DNA of 64,000 nucleotides from Streptomyces sp. NBC_00443 (GTDB lineage: Bacteria; Actinomycetota; Actinomycetes; Streptomycetales; Streptomycetaceae). The notes below the pieces were generated by a model. It was not told the DNA's origin, searched no databases, and saw only the letters and a program-made list of their open reading frames with translations. The number at the start of each line of letters is the position of its first letter. Within the stretch, counting starts at the first letter, position 1. Positions 32,140-40,042 of the stretch are shown in pieces. The position numbers and the translations under genes were made by a program. Where the stretch lies: contig NZ_CP107917.1 in NCBI RefSeq assembly GCF_036014175.1, positions 6,572,001-6,636,000 on the forward strand. The letters run 5' to 3'.

Positions 32140-32433
32140 TCAGTGGCGGTGGACCCGGTTGGCGATGGCGTGGCCCACGAACAGGTACACGACCGCCGCC
32201 AGGCCGTACCCCGCCACGACCCTCGCCCACTCCTCGTCGAAGGTGAACAGATCGTGGGACCACCCCGCCAGCCAGCGGGCCGCGTCGTGGACGAACTGGA
32301 CGAAGTCGTTCGCCCGGTTGGCGTCCAGCAGGTACATCAGGATCCACATGCCCAGGATGAGGGCCATGACGTCAGCGACGATCGCTATGGCCGTGCCGGC
32401 CTGATTGGAACCGTTGCGATATCTAGGGGACAT
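32140..32433 (-). CDS. Small membrane protein, two TM segments
   Basis: A 97-residue protein with two membrane helices (AIAIVADVMALILGMWILMY and VVAGYGLAAVVYLFVGHAIA) joined by an amphipathic loop FVQFVHDAARWLAGWSHDLF. It matches no family I can name, but resembles small actinobacterial membrane proteins of unknown function. It lies 3' to 3' against the preceding operon with an 8-base gap. Confidence 0.72.
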   Translation of the reverse strand: MSPRYRNGSNQAGTAIAIVADVMALILGMWILMYLLDANRANDFVQFVHDAARWLAGWSHDLFTFDEEWARVVAGYGLAAVVYLFVGHAIANRVHRH

Positions 32434-32605
32434 GCCCTGCGGGTAGCCCGGGACGCGTGACTGAAACCCTTGACCAAAACTCGCGGTTGAGCATTCCGGC
32501 TGGAACCCGAACGGGTCCTCACGTTCAACTGGCGTTTCCCGTAAGGTCGTTCACCCGTCATCGCGATCACCGACGATCCTGCCCCAGCCACGGGGGGAGA
32601 CGCAG

Positions 32606-33847
32606 GTGCCCGCGAACAGACCCGCTTCCGAAGAGCCCCGCTTAGCCGTCAACAGACCCCCGCGCGCCCGCCCGCGCCGCAGAGTGCTTGCGCTCGCGCT
32701 GCCGGTCCCGATCGTCGGCCTGATCCTCCTCATGGCCACCGGGAACCTGCTGTTACCGCTGCGGCAGGTCGTCACCATAGAGGCGAAGATGGCCTCCAAG
32801 CGGGACTTCTTCCAGGACCCCGAGGTCGAGCGGCTTTTGATGAAGCACGGATTCCGCGTGCACATCACGAGCATGGGCTCGCGCGAGATCGCCAACCAGG
32901 ACTTCGAGGGATACGACGTCGTCTTCCCCTCCGGTCAGCCCGCGGCCGACCTGATCAGCCGCGAGCGCGCCGCGGTGAACCGCCCGGTGCTGCTGTACCG
33001 CCCGTTCGTCAGCCCCATCGTGCTGGCCACGTACCGGAGTTACGCGGAGACGCTCGACAGCTACGCGAACGAGTCCGACGACGCGGACATCGCCGACGCG
33101 CAGCCGAACCCGGGCGGCCGACCGATGTACTACACCCTCGACATGACCCCTTTCGTCAAACTCACCGAGGACGACAGGCGCTGGAAAGACATCGGCATCG
33201 GCCGGCACGGAGTCGAGAACTCCAACAAGATCCTCGCCCAGACCTCCGACATCTGTGAGTCCAACTCCGCCGGCACCTACCTCGGCCTCGTCGCCTTCGT
33301 CCAGAACGAGAACGACGCCCCGGACGACGAGAAGGAGGCCGCCCGGGTCGCCCAGGAGATCAAGCCGCTCCTCGTCGAACAGGGCCTGCCGTCCTCCGAG
33401 CGGGCGGAAACGTATCTGTCCCCCGACGGGCAGAGCATCGCCCCGATCTCCGTGATCTACGAACACCAGTTCCTCGCCCACCAGATCCGCCACCAGGCCG
33501 AGAAGGGCAAGACGGACGACGACCGCGTCCTGCTCTACCCCTCCACGCGATTCGTCACCGAACCCCAGCTCGTCGCCCTGACCGGCGAAGGCGCTCGGCT
33601 CGGCGAACTCGTCAGCGAGGACCCCGAACTCCAGCACCGCGCCATGGAACTGGGCTTCCGCGCCCGCAACAGCAACAACGGCGGCACGACCGGCGACGAA
33701 CTCACCGAGTTCCTCACCCGGCGGCACATCCCCGTGCCCACCACCTCGTCCAACGACACCCGTGCGGTGCTGCCCCCGCTGCCCCTCCTGGAACAGATGA
33801 TCAAGACGGTCGGCGACTGCCCGGACCGGAAGGGCGACGTCCAGTGA
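32606..33847 (+). CDS. Membrane-anchored solute-binding-like protein
   Basis: A 413-residue protein. After a basic start comes one membrane or signal-anchor helix (VLALALPVPIVGLILLMATG). The outer part looks like a periplasmic-binding-protein fold: EAKMASKRDFFQDPEVERLL, YDVVFPSGQPAADL, RPVLLYRPFVSPIVLATYRS, RVLLYPSTRFVTEPQL. No lipobox is seen. GTG 32606 has GGGGGAGA before it. The stop overlaps the next gene's GTG (GTGA). The downstream gene encodes a second, VWA-bearing binding protein, so the three genes form one system of unknown role, perhaps a surface sensor. Confidence 0.75.
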   Translation: MPANRPASEEPRLAVNRPPRARPRRRVLALALPVPIVGLILLMATGNLLLPLRQVVTIEAKMASKRDFFQDPEVERLLMKHGFRVHITSMGSREIANQDFEGYDVVFPSGQPAADLISRERAAVNRPVLLYRPFVSPIVLATYRSYAETLDSYANESDDADIADAQPNPGGRPMYYTLDMTPFVKLTEDDRRWKDIGIGRHGVENSNKILAQTSDICESNSAGTYLGLVAFVQNENDAPDDEKEAARVAQEIKPLLVEQGLPSSERAETYLSPDGQSIAPISVIYEHQFLAHQIRHQAEKGKTDDDRVLLYPSTRFVTEPQLVALTGEGARLGELVSEDPELQHRAMELGFRARNSNNGGTTGDELTEFLTRRHIPVPTTSSNDTRAVLPPLPLLEQMIKTVGDCPDRKGDVQ

Positions 33848-35439
33848 GGCGCGGGGCAGGCCCGTTGGTTCCCTGTCTGGCGCTCTGCCTGACCCTCCTG
33901 GCCGCCGTACTCACCGCCTGCTCGGGCGACGACGGCGACGAGCCCGTCCGGCTGCGCGTACTCGCCAGTCCCGACCTGGCCGTACTCACCCCACTCCTCG
34001 GCGAGTTGCAGCAGGAGACCGGCGTCGACCTTCGGCTGGACCTGCGGCCCGACGCCGAGACGAAGGCACCGGACCGCGACCGCTACGACCTCGCCTGGCT
34101 GTCCTCCGACCGCTATCTGCGGCTTACCGCCAGGAGTGCGGTCCAGGGGTTGCAGCGCACGGCGACCATGACATCCCCGGTGGTCATCGGACTGAAGCCC
34201 GACGCGGCGCGCAAACTCCGCACGGAGATGCCCGGCGGTCGGCTCACCTGGGCGGACATCGCGGACGCCGCCGCCACGGGCACCGTCCGCTTCGGGATGG
34301 CGGATCCCCGGCAGTCCGCCAGCGGGCTTGCCGCCCTGGTCGGCGTCGCCACGGCCGCGGCCGGCACCGGCGGGGTACTGCGCCCCGGCGACGTCTCCTG
34401 CGACCGGCTGCGCGGCTTCCGCTCCGGCCAGGCCCTCACCGCGGACACCTCGCCGGACCTCGTCGACACCTACGTCGACCACCAGGACGAGGCCAACGCC
34501 CTCATCACGTACGAGTCCGACCTGCTCGCCCTCAACGCCACCGACCGCCTCGACGACCGCCTGGAGGTCGTCCGCCCCGAGGACGGCATGGTCCTCGCCG
34601 ACTTCCCCCTGCTCCTCCTCGACGCCTCGCACCGCGCCGCCTACGCGAAGGTGACCGAGTGGCTCCAGCGCGACTCGGTGCAGCAGGAGATCATGCGGCG
34701 CACCCTGCGCCGCCCCGTCAGCACCACGGTCACCCGCGACCCACAGCTACGCGAGCCGGTCGGCAACGCGCTCTACTTCCCCGACCAACTCACCGTCATC
34801 GAAACCCTGTTGGCGGACTACGGCGACCCCGACCGGCGTACCGCCAGCCAGGTCGTCTTCCTGCTCGACTTCTCCGGCTCGATGCGCGGCGAACGGATGA
34901 CCGCGCTCCGCAAGGCCTTCGCCGACCTGAGCGGCGCCGACTCCACGGCCTCCGGCAAGTTCGCCCGCTTCTACCGGGGCGAGCGGCTGACGGTGGTCCG
35001 CTTCGGCGGCCGCGTCCTGGAGGAGAGGACGGTCACCGTCACCGGCCCGAAGGACCTGCGGACGCTGGCCGACATCGTGGCCCGCGGCGGCTACGGCGAC
35101 TCCACGGCCGTATGGTCCGCCCTCGACCACGGCTACCGCACCGCAGCCCGCGAGCTGGCGGACGACCCCGACCGTGCCGTCTCACTCGTCCTCATGACGG
35201 ACGGCGAGAACAACGCGGGCCTTGCCTATGCGGACTTCGTACGCAGCCACCAAGCACTCCCGGCCCCCGTCCGCACCGGCGTCCACACCTACCCCGTCCA
35301 CTTCGGCGACGCCGACGCGGCAGAACTGCGGCGCGCGGCGGCGCAGACGGGCGGGCGGATGGTGGAAGCCGCCGACTCCTCCCCTTCCGCCCCTTCCTCC
35401 CTTTCCGAGGCGTTCAAGGAGATCCGTGGCTGTCACTGA
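33844..35439 (+). CDS. Lipoprotein with solute-binding and VWA domains
   Basis: A 531-residue lipoprotein. Signal peptide with lipobox LTAC (Cys ~26), a solute-binding-like region (VRLRVLASPDLAVLTPLLGE to EGMVLADFPLLLL-type strands, residues ~35-290) and a von Willebrand A domain from ~335 with the MIDAS motif DFSGS and LVLMTDGENN. The pairing of a binding-protein fold with VWA suggests metal-dependent protein contact at the cell surface. The gene overlaps its neighbours at both ends (4 bases upstream, 14 downstream). No transporter permease is present nearby. Confidence 0.82.
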   Translation: MRRGAGPLVPCLALCLTLLAAVLTACSGDDGDEPVRLRVLASPDLAVLTPLLGELQQETGVDLRLDLRPDAETKAPDRDRYDLAWLSSDRYLRLTARSAVQGLQRTATMTSPVVIGLKPDAARKLRTEMPGGRLTWADIADAAATGTVRFGMADPRQSASGLAALVGVATAAAGTGGVLRPGDVSCDRLRGFRSGQALTADTSPDLVDTYVDHQDEANALITYESDLLALNATDRLDDRLEVVRPEDGMVLADFPLLLLDASHRAAYAKVTEWLQRDSVQQEIMRRTLRRPVSTTVTRDPQLREPVGNALYFPDQLTVIETLLADYGDPDRRTASQVVFLLDFSGSMRGERMTALRKAFADLSGADSTASGKFARFYRGERLTVVRFGGRVLEERTVTVTGPKDLRTLADIVARGGYGDSTAVWSALDHGYRTAARELADDPDRAVSLVLMTDGENNAGLAYADFVRSHQALPAPVRTGVHTYPVHFGDADAAELRRAAAQTGGRMVEAADSSPSAPSSLSEAFKEIRGCH

Positions 35440-36169
35440 CGCACTGTGGTGGAGCATGTGGTGGCCGTGGATGACGGTCTGGCTGGCGACGGCCGTCGGA
35501 GCGGTGGTGCTCGCGGCGGTCCTGGTACGCCAGTCCCGCGAGCGGCGCCGCCGGATGCGCCGGTGGCAGTCCGCGTACAGCATCTGCCTGTACCTGGACG
35601 AGCAGTCCGTCATGGACCTCTACGAGATCGGTAACTACCGGTCCGCGCTGGAGGAGGCCGTGGAGCTGCGGACGAAGGTCGACACGAGTGTCGGCATCTG
35701 GACCCGCTTTCTGGCCTGGCTGTTCCGCGCCAAGCGGGACGTCAGCCAGGAGACGTTCCGCAAGTTCGTCCGCAAGGACAAGCCGATCAACGTGATCGGC
35801 ATGCTCATCGACGCCTTCGAACGCGCCGACGTCATCGTCCACGCCGACCTGCCCACGATGACCGTGGTCCCCAACCGCGTACTCGCCGACCGCCTCGGCG
35901 ACGATCGCGAAGTCTCCCTGAGCCGCATCGGGGAGTTCGTCTCGGTACGAGCGGAGTTCACGCGCGTACCGGACGTGCCGGAGGGCTTCGTCCTGCGCGC
36001 CGAGTACGGCGACGATCAACCCCCCGTCTACATGCGAGTCGTAGCCTCCGGCAACGCCCGTCGCTCCATCCCCGCCGGCACGTTCACGGCCCGCTGCCTC
36101 GGCAAGATGACGGGCTGGCGCGAGGAGACTCGGGAGGCGACGCTGGAGGCGCTGGCGATCTTCTGGTGA
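35426..36169 (+). CDS. Membrane protein of the solute-binding/VWA operon
   Basis: A 247-residue protein with one N-terminal membrane helix (MTVWLATAVGAVVLAAVLV) followed by a basic RERRRRMRRW stop-transfer and a cytosolic domain (LEEAVELRTKVDTSVGIWTR, NVIGMLIDAFERADVIVHAD, RAEFTRVPDVPEGFVLRAEY). The family is unknown to me. GTG 35426 has AAGGAG 5 bases upstream and overlaps the VWA gene. The order outside binding protein, outside VWA, inside domain hints at transmembrane signalling. Confidence 0.75.
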   Translation: MAVTDALWWSMWWPWMTVWLATAVGAVVLAAVLVRQSRERRRRMRRWQSAYSICLYLDEQSVMDLYEIGNYRSALEEAVELRTKVDTSVGIWTRFLAWLFRAKRDVSQETFRKFVRKDKPINVIGMLIDAFERADVIVHADLPTMTVVPNRVLADRLGDDREVSLSRIGEFVSVRAEFTRVPDVPEGFVLRAEYGDDQPPVYMRVVASGNARRSIPAGTFTARCLGKMTGWREETREATLEALAIFW

Positions 36170-36186
36170 CCCGTCCTGCGTCCGGC

Positions 36187-37197
36187 TCAGGAGTTGAGCT
36201 CGGCGAGCACGCGCAGCGTGTGCGGATCGGGCGCGAGGACCAGCAGATCGGTCACGGGCCCCTTGCGCCACAACTCCAGCCGCTCGGCGATGCGTTCACG
36301 GGGCCCGACGAGGGAGATCTCGTCGGCGAAGGCGTCGGGCACGGCGAATACGGCCTCCTCGCGCCGCCCGTCGAGGAACAGCTCCTGGATCCGCCGGGCC
36401 TCCTCCTCGTACCCCATCCGCGCCATGAGGTCGGCGTGGAAGTTGCGGGCCGCGTGGCCCATGCCGCCGATGTAGAGGCCGAGCATGGCCTTGACGGGGA
36501 GGAGACCCTCGGAGACGTCGTCGCAGACCCGCACGCGGGCCATGGGGGCGACGAGGAAGCCGTCGGGAAGATCGCCGACCGCCTCCCCGTACACGTCAGG
36601 CCTGCTCGGCGACCAGTACAACGGCAGCCAGCCGTCGGCGATACGGACGGTCTGGGCGACGTTCTTCGGCCCCTCGGCACCGAGGAGTACGGGCAGGTCC
36701 GGGCGCAGGGGGTGGGTGATCGGCTTCAGCGCCTTGCCGATGCCGGTGGCGTCCGGACCGCGGTACGGATGGGAGTGGAAGCGCCCATCGACCTCGACGG
36801 GCGCCTCGCGCCGCAGCACTTGCCGTACGACATCGACGTACTCCCGCGTCGCGGTCAACGGCGACTTCGGGAACGGCCTCCCGTACCAGCCCTCCACCAC
36901 CTGCGGCCCCGACAGCCCGAGCCCCAGCATCATGCGGCCGCCGGAGAGGTGGTCGAGCGTGAGGGCGTGCATCGCGGTGGTGGTGGGGGAGCGGGCGGCC
37001 ATCTGCGCAACGGCCGTGCCGAGCTTGATCCTTGAGGTCTGCGCGGCGATCCAGGTCAGCGGCGTGAAAGCGTCGGAGCCCCAGGACTCCGCGGTCCACA
37101 CGGAGTCGTAGCCGAGCTGCTCGGCCTCCAGGGCGAGGGGTACGTGGTCCGCGGAGGGGCCGCGGCCCCAGTAACCGAGTGCGAGCCCGAGCCGCAT
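36187..37197 (-). CDS. LLM-class F420-dependent oxidoreductase, Rv3520c type
   Basis: A 336-residue TIM-barrel flavin/F420 oxidoreductase. It closely follows the Rv3520c subfamily: LGLALGYWG at the start, WTAESWGSDAFTPL, LTLDHLSGGRMMLGLGLSG, PQVVEGWYGRPFPK, ALKPITHPLRPDLPVLLGAE. F420H2-dependent hydride transfer is expected; substrate unknown. In M. tuberculosis the homologue belongs to the KstR-controlled set, which fits other genes here, but the operator upstream is of another TetR type (37207-37221). ATG 37197 gives the family N-terminus. Confidence 0.87.
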   Translation of the reverse strand: MRLGLALGYWGRGPSADHVPLALEAEQLGYDSVWTAESWGSDAFTPLTWIAAQTSRIKLGTAVAQMAARSPTTTAMHALTLDHLSGGRMMLGLGLSGPQVVEGWYGRPFPKSPLTATREYVDVVRQVLRREAPVEVDGRFHSHPYRGPDATGIGKALKPITHPLRPDLPVLLGAEGPKNVAQTVRIADGWLPLYWSPSRPDVYGEAVGDLPDGFLVAPMARVRVCDDVSEGLLPVKAMLGLYIGGMGHAARNFHADLMARMGYEEEARRIQELFLDGRREEAVFAVPDAFADEISLVGPRERIAERLELWRKGPVTDLLVLAPDPHTLRVLAELNS

Positions 37198-37206
37198 GTC
37201 CGCCTC

Positions 37207-37221
37207 CTGACGGTACGTCAG
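37207..37221. promoter_or_regulatory. TetR-type palindrome before the F420 oxidoreductase gene
   Basis: CTGACG-GTA-CGTCAG, perfect 6-base arms, 9 bases before the start codon. The TGACG...CGTCA pattern is common for TetR regulators in actinobacteria. The regulator is not identifiable here. Confidence 0.5.
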
Positions 37222-37252
37222 ATGTGCTTGGAGGCTTGCGACTGTACGACGA

Positions 37253-37282
37253 CGGCCCCTCACCGGGAAGGGTGAGGGGCCG
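37253..37282 (-). terminator. Terminator hairpin after the Pro/Gln-rich membrane protein
   Basis: Perfect 12-bp stem CGGCCCCTCACC/GGTGAGGGGCCG with a 6-base loop, 18 bases after the stop at 37301. Confidence 0.8.
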
Positions 37283-37300
37283 TACGGGACGCTCAGGGGC

Positions 37301-38104
37301 TCAGCCGCGCTGAATACCCGAGGTGTCCTGCAGCACGCCACGGCGGCCGTCCTGCGTCTGCGCGACCAGGGCGGCGCCGCGCTGCTCGACGGCCAGGTAC
37401 CAGGTGCCCGGCGCGAGTTCGGCGATCGGGGTCGGCGAGCCGTCCTCTCCGAACAGCGGGCGCGGCACGGGCACGGCGAACCAGAACGGGGAGAAGTCCC
37501 CGCCCGTCGCCGGAGCCGGCGCGCCCGGCTGCGGCTGGCCGCCACCGAAGGGCTGCCCCGGCTGCGGCTGACCGCCGTAGGGCTGCTGCCCCGGCTGCGG
37601 CTGCTGGGCACCCGGGTAGCCGTAACCACCCTGCGGCTGGCCGCCGTAGGGCTGGGGGGCGGCGGGGCGGGGAGCCGGGAGCAGGGCGGCCTGGAGGGCG
37701 GGGACGAGGGGGGTGGCGATGGCGGCGCCGGCGAGGGCCAGGGTGGCGATCAGGCCGAGGATGAGACCGACGCCCGTGTTTTCCGCGTCGATCGTCCACC
37801 ACAACAGCGACCAGGCGGCCGCCACGCTCAGGCCGACACCGAGGGGGCCCAACTCAAGTCCGGCGACCTTGCGCGGCTGGGGCAGTAGGTGGGCGACCAC
37901 AATGAGTGCGGCGCCGATCACGCCGGTCATGTACGTACCGAGCCCGAGGCCGATGCTCACGTCCCAGGCGTTCGGAACGTTGACGTTCTCGCAATAGGCT
38001 TCCGGGCCGTCGCAGCTGGCAACGCCGAGGAACGACGCGATGAACAGCAATACCGCTGCTCCGATCACCACGCCGTCGCCTCGAGTGAGGGAGCGGATAT
38101 TCAC
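37301..38104 (-). CDS. Four-TM membrane protein with Pro/Gln/Gly-rich tail
   Basis: A 267-residue protein of unknown function. Four membrane helices in the N-terminal half (GAAVLLFIASFLGVASC, GTYMTGVIGAALIVVAHLL, PLGVGLSVAAAWSLLWW, GLILGLIATLALAGAAIA) are followed by repeats of a PQPYGGQPQ/PGQQPYGGQPQPGQP type (residues ~150-205) and a small C-terminal domain with FWFAVPVPRPLFGEDG and TWYLAVEQRGAALVAQT. Repeats of this kind occur in cell-envelope proteins of actinobacteria. Monocistronic, with a strong terminator. Confidence 0.75.
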   Translation of the reverse strand: MNIRSLTRGDGVVIGAAVLLFIASFLGVASCDGPEAYCENVNVPNAWDVSIGLGLGTYMTGVIGAALIVVAHLLPQPRKVAGLELGPLGVGLSVAAAWSLLWWTIDAENTGVGLILGLIATLALAGAAIATPLVPALQAALLPAPRPAAPQPYGGQPQGGYGYPGAQQPQPGQQPYGGQPQPGQPFGGGQPQPGAPAPATGGDFSPFWFAVPVPRPLFGEDGSPTPIAELAPGTWYLAVEQRGAALVAQTQDGRRGVLQDTSGIQRG

Positions 38105-38268
38105 TTCAGGTCCTTCGTCAGTCGTCTCAACATCGGCATCGCTGGAGGCGTCGCTGTCACCATGTCGCCGTCAGGCCCCGGTGTGAAGCGCGGGGGTGGC
38201 CCCTCATCGTAGGAATGACCTTATCGTCCGACCGACGAGGGTGTCCGCCGGGATCAACCCGTGGACCA

Positions 38269-39222
38269 TTACCCGCGCAGGAAATCCGCGATTCCCTCAG
38301 AGATCCCTCGCGCAGCCTTCTGTCGCCACGCCCCACTGGTGAGCAACGCCGCGTCCTTGGTATCGCGCATGTTGCCGCACTCGATGAACACCTTGGGAAC
38401 CGTTGACAGATTGAGACCGCCGAGGTCCTTACGCGTGACGAGGCCGGTGCCGTCGCCGATGTAGTTGGAGGGGGCGTTGCCCGTGACGCGGACGAAGGAG
38501 CCGGCGATGCGCTCGCCGAGGTCGCGGGAGGGGGCGACGATGGGGCCGGTGTCGGCGGCGCCCGCGTCGACCTCGCCGGGGAGGATGACGTGGAAGCCGC
38601 GCTGGCCTGCGCCGGCGCCGTCCGCGTGGATGGAGACGACCGCGTCGGCGTCCGCCTTGTTGCCGATCTCGGCGCGCTCGTCGACGCAGGGGCCCCACGA
38701 GCGGTCGCCGTCCTGCGTGAACTTGACCGTGGCGCCCTGCTTCTGGAGCAGCGTGCGCATCCTGTGGGCGACGTCCAGGGTGAACTTGGCTTCCGTGTAG
38801 CCGTCGTTGGTGGACGTCCCCGTGGTGTCGCACTCCTTCCAGTTCGTGCCGATGTTCACCTTGCGGTTGATTTCGGCGGTGTGCTGGAAGTTGTTCGGAT
38901 TGTGGCCCGGGTCGATGACGACGACCTTGCCCTGGAGGGGGCCGGAAGCGGACGTGGAGTCCGCGGTGGGGGTCGGCCCCGGCGGCTTGTCGTCGTTCGT
39001 GGAGGAGACCGTCGGCGTCGAGTCCGACCGGGGCGAGGACGGCTGTACGGCAGCGTTGCCGGAGCCGCCGCCGTCGCCCTGGGCGCCCAGCGCCTCGTAC
39101 ATCACCCACCCGAGCAGGGCCCCCGGCACCAGCGCGGCGACCGCGACGGTCAGGGTTCGGCGCCGGTTGCGGCGGGGCTGGGGAGGATCGAAGTCCGGAC
39201 CTACGTACGACACGCCTGACAC
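38269..39222 (-). CDS. N-acetylmuramoyl-L-alanine amidase
   Basis: A 317-residue cell-wall amidase of the Amidase_3 family that cleaves the stem peptide from muramic acid. A basic N-terminus and one signal-anchor helix (VAVAALVPGALLGWVMYEAL) are followed by a Ser/Thr/Pro linker and the zinc enzyme (VVVIDPGHNPNN with His, the Glu in DERAEIGN region, VVSIHADGAG with His, VFIECGNMRD with Glu). GTG 39222 is used; GTG 39213 is also possible. Single gene. Confidence 0.85.
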   Translation of the reverse strand: MSGVSYVGPDFDPPQPRRNRRRTLTVAVAALVPGALLGWVMYEALGAQGDGGGSGNAAVQPSSPRSDSTPTVSSTNDDKPPGPTPTADSTSASGPLQGKVVVIDPGHNPNNFQHTAEINRKVNIGTNWKECDTTGTSTNDGYTEAKFTLDVAHRMRTLLQKQGATVKFTQDGDRSWGPCVDERAEIGNKADADAVVSIHADGAGAGQRGFHVILPGEVDAGAADTGPIVAPSRDLGERIAGSFVRVTGNAPSNYIGDGTGLVTRKDLGGLNLSTVPKVFIECGNMRDTKDAALLTSGAWRQKAARGISEGIADFLRG

Positions 39223-39276
39223 CTTACGGGCCGAACATGGCCTTCACCGGGAGGCACGGTCGAGCGGCGTCAGAGA

Positions 39277-39927
39277 TCAGACGCCCGAGCCCGTCCGCTT
39301 CAGCACCCGCAGCGATTCCGTCACCGACACCTCCGTGAACGCTCCGGACTCCAGCGCCCGCAGATACACCCGGTACGGCGCCTGCCCGGTGAACTCGTCC
39401 TCCGGGTCCGGGAACACGTCGTGGATGACGAGCAGGCCGCCCTCGGCGACATGCGGGGCCCAGCCCTCGTAGTCGGCGGTGGCGTGCTCGTCGGTGTGGC
39501 CGCCGTCGATGAAGACGAGGGCGAGGGGGGAGTTCCAGATCTTCGCGACCTGCGGGGAGCGGCCGACGAGGGCGATCATGTGCTCCTCCAGGCCGGCCCG
39601 GTGCAGGGTCCGGCGGAACGTCGGCAGCGTGTCCATCACGCCGAGCTCGGGGTCGACCGTCTCCGGGTCGTGGTACTCCCAGCCCGGCTGCTGCTCCTCG
39701 CTGCCGCGGTGGTGGTCGACCGTGAGGGCGGTTACGCCTGCCTCGCGGGCGGCGTCGGCGAGCAGGATGGTGGAGCGGCCGCAGTAGGTGCCGACCTCCA
39801 GGAGGGGGAGGCCGAGGCGGCCGGCCTCGACGGCGGCCGCGTACAGGGCCAGGCCCTCGCCCGTGGGCATGAAGCCCTTCGCGGCCTCGAACGCGGCCAG
39901 GATCTCGGGCTTGGGGGCCGGGGTCAT
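39277..39927 (-). CDS. Class I SAM-dependent methyltransferase
   Basis: A 216-residue methyltransferase-like protein: LLEVGTYCGRSTILLADAAR is motif I, TVDHHRGSEEQQPGWEYHD contains the acidic post-II residue, and LALVFIDGGHTDEHATADYE plus GGLLVIHDVFPDP mark the late motifs, as in small O-methyltransferases. Substrate unknown. ATG 39927 is selected because the family N-terminus begins there. A strong terminator separates it from the upstream MFS gene. Confidence 0.8.
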   Translation of the reverse strand: MTPAPKPEILAAFEAAKGFMPTGEGLALYAAAVEAGRLGLPLLEVGTYCGRSTILLADAAREAGVTALTVDHHRGSEEQQPGWEYHDPETVDPELGVMDTLPTFRRTLHRAGLEEHMIALVGRSPQVAKIWNSPLALVFIDGGHTDEHATADYEGWAPHVAEGGLLVIHDVFPDPEDEFTGQAPYRVYLRALESGAFTEVSVTESLRVLKRTGSGV

Positions 39928-39968
39928 CGGGGTCCCTTCGGTCGTACGAGCAGGTGGGGCCCATCGTG

Positions 39969-40008
39969 CATCACACCCCCCGTCAGGTGGGTGACGGGGG
40001 GTGTGATG
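39969..40008 (-). terminator. Terminator hairpin after the MFS transporter
   Basis: Perfect 17-bp inverted repeat, arms CATCACACCCCCCGTCA and TGACGGGGGGTGTGATG, loop of 6 bases, 35 bases past the stop at 40043. Symmetric, so it could act in both directions. Confidence 0.85.
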
Positions 40009-40042
40009 GCGGCCGGGCGGGCCTCCGGCCGGTGACGTCTCC

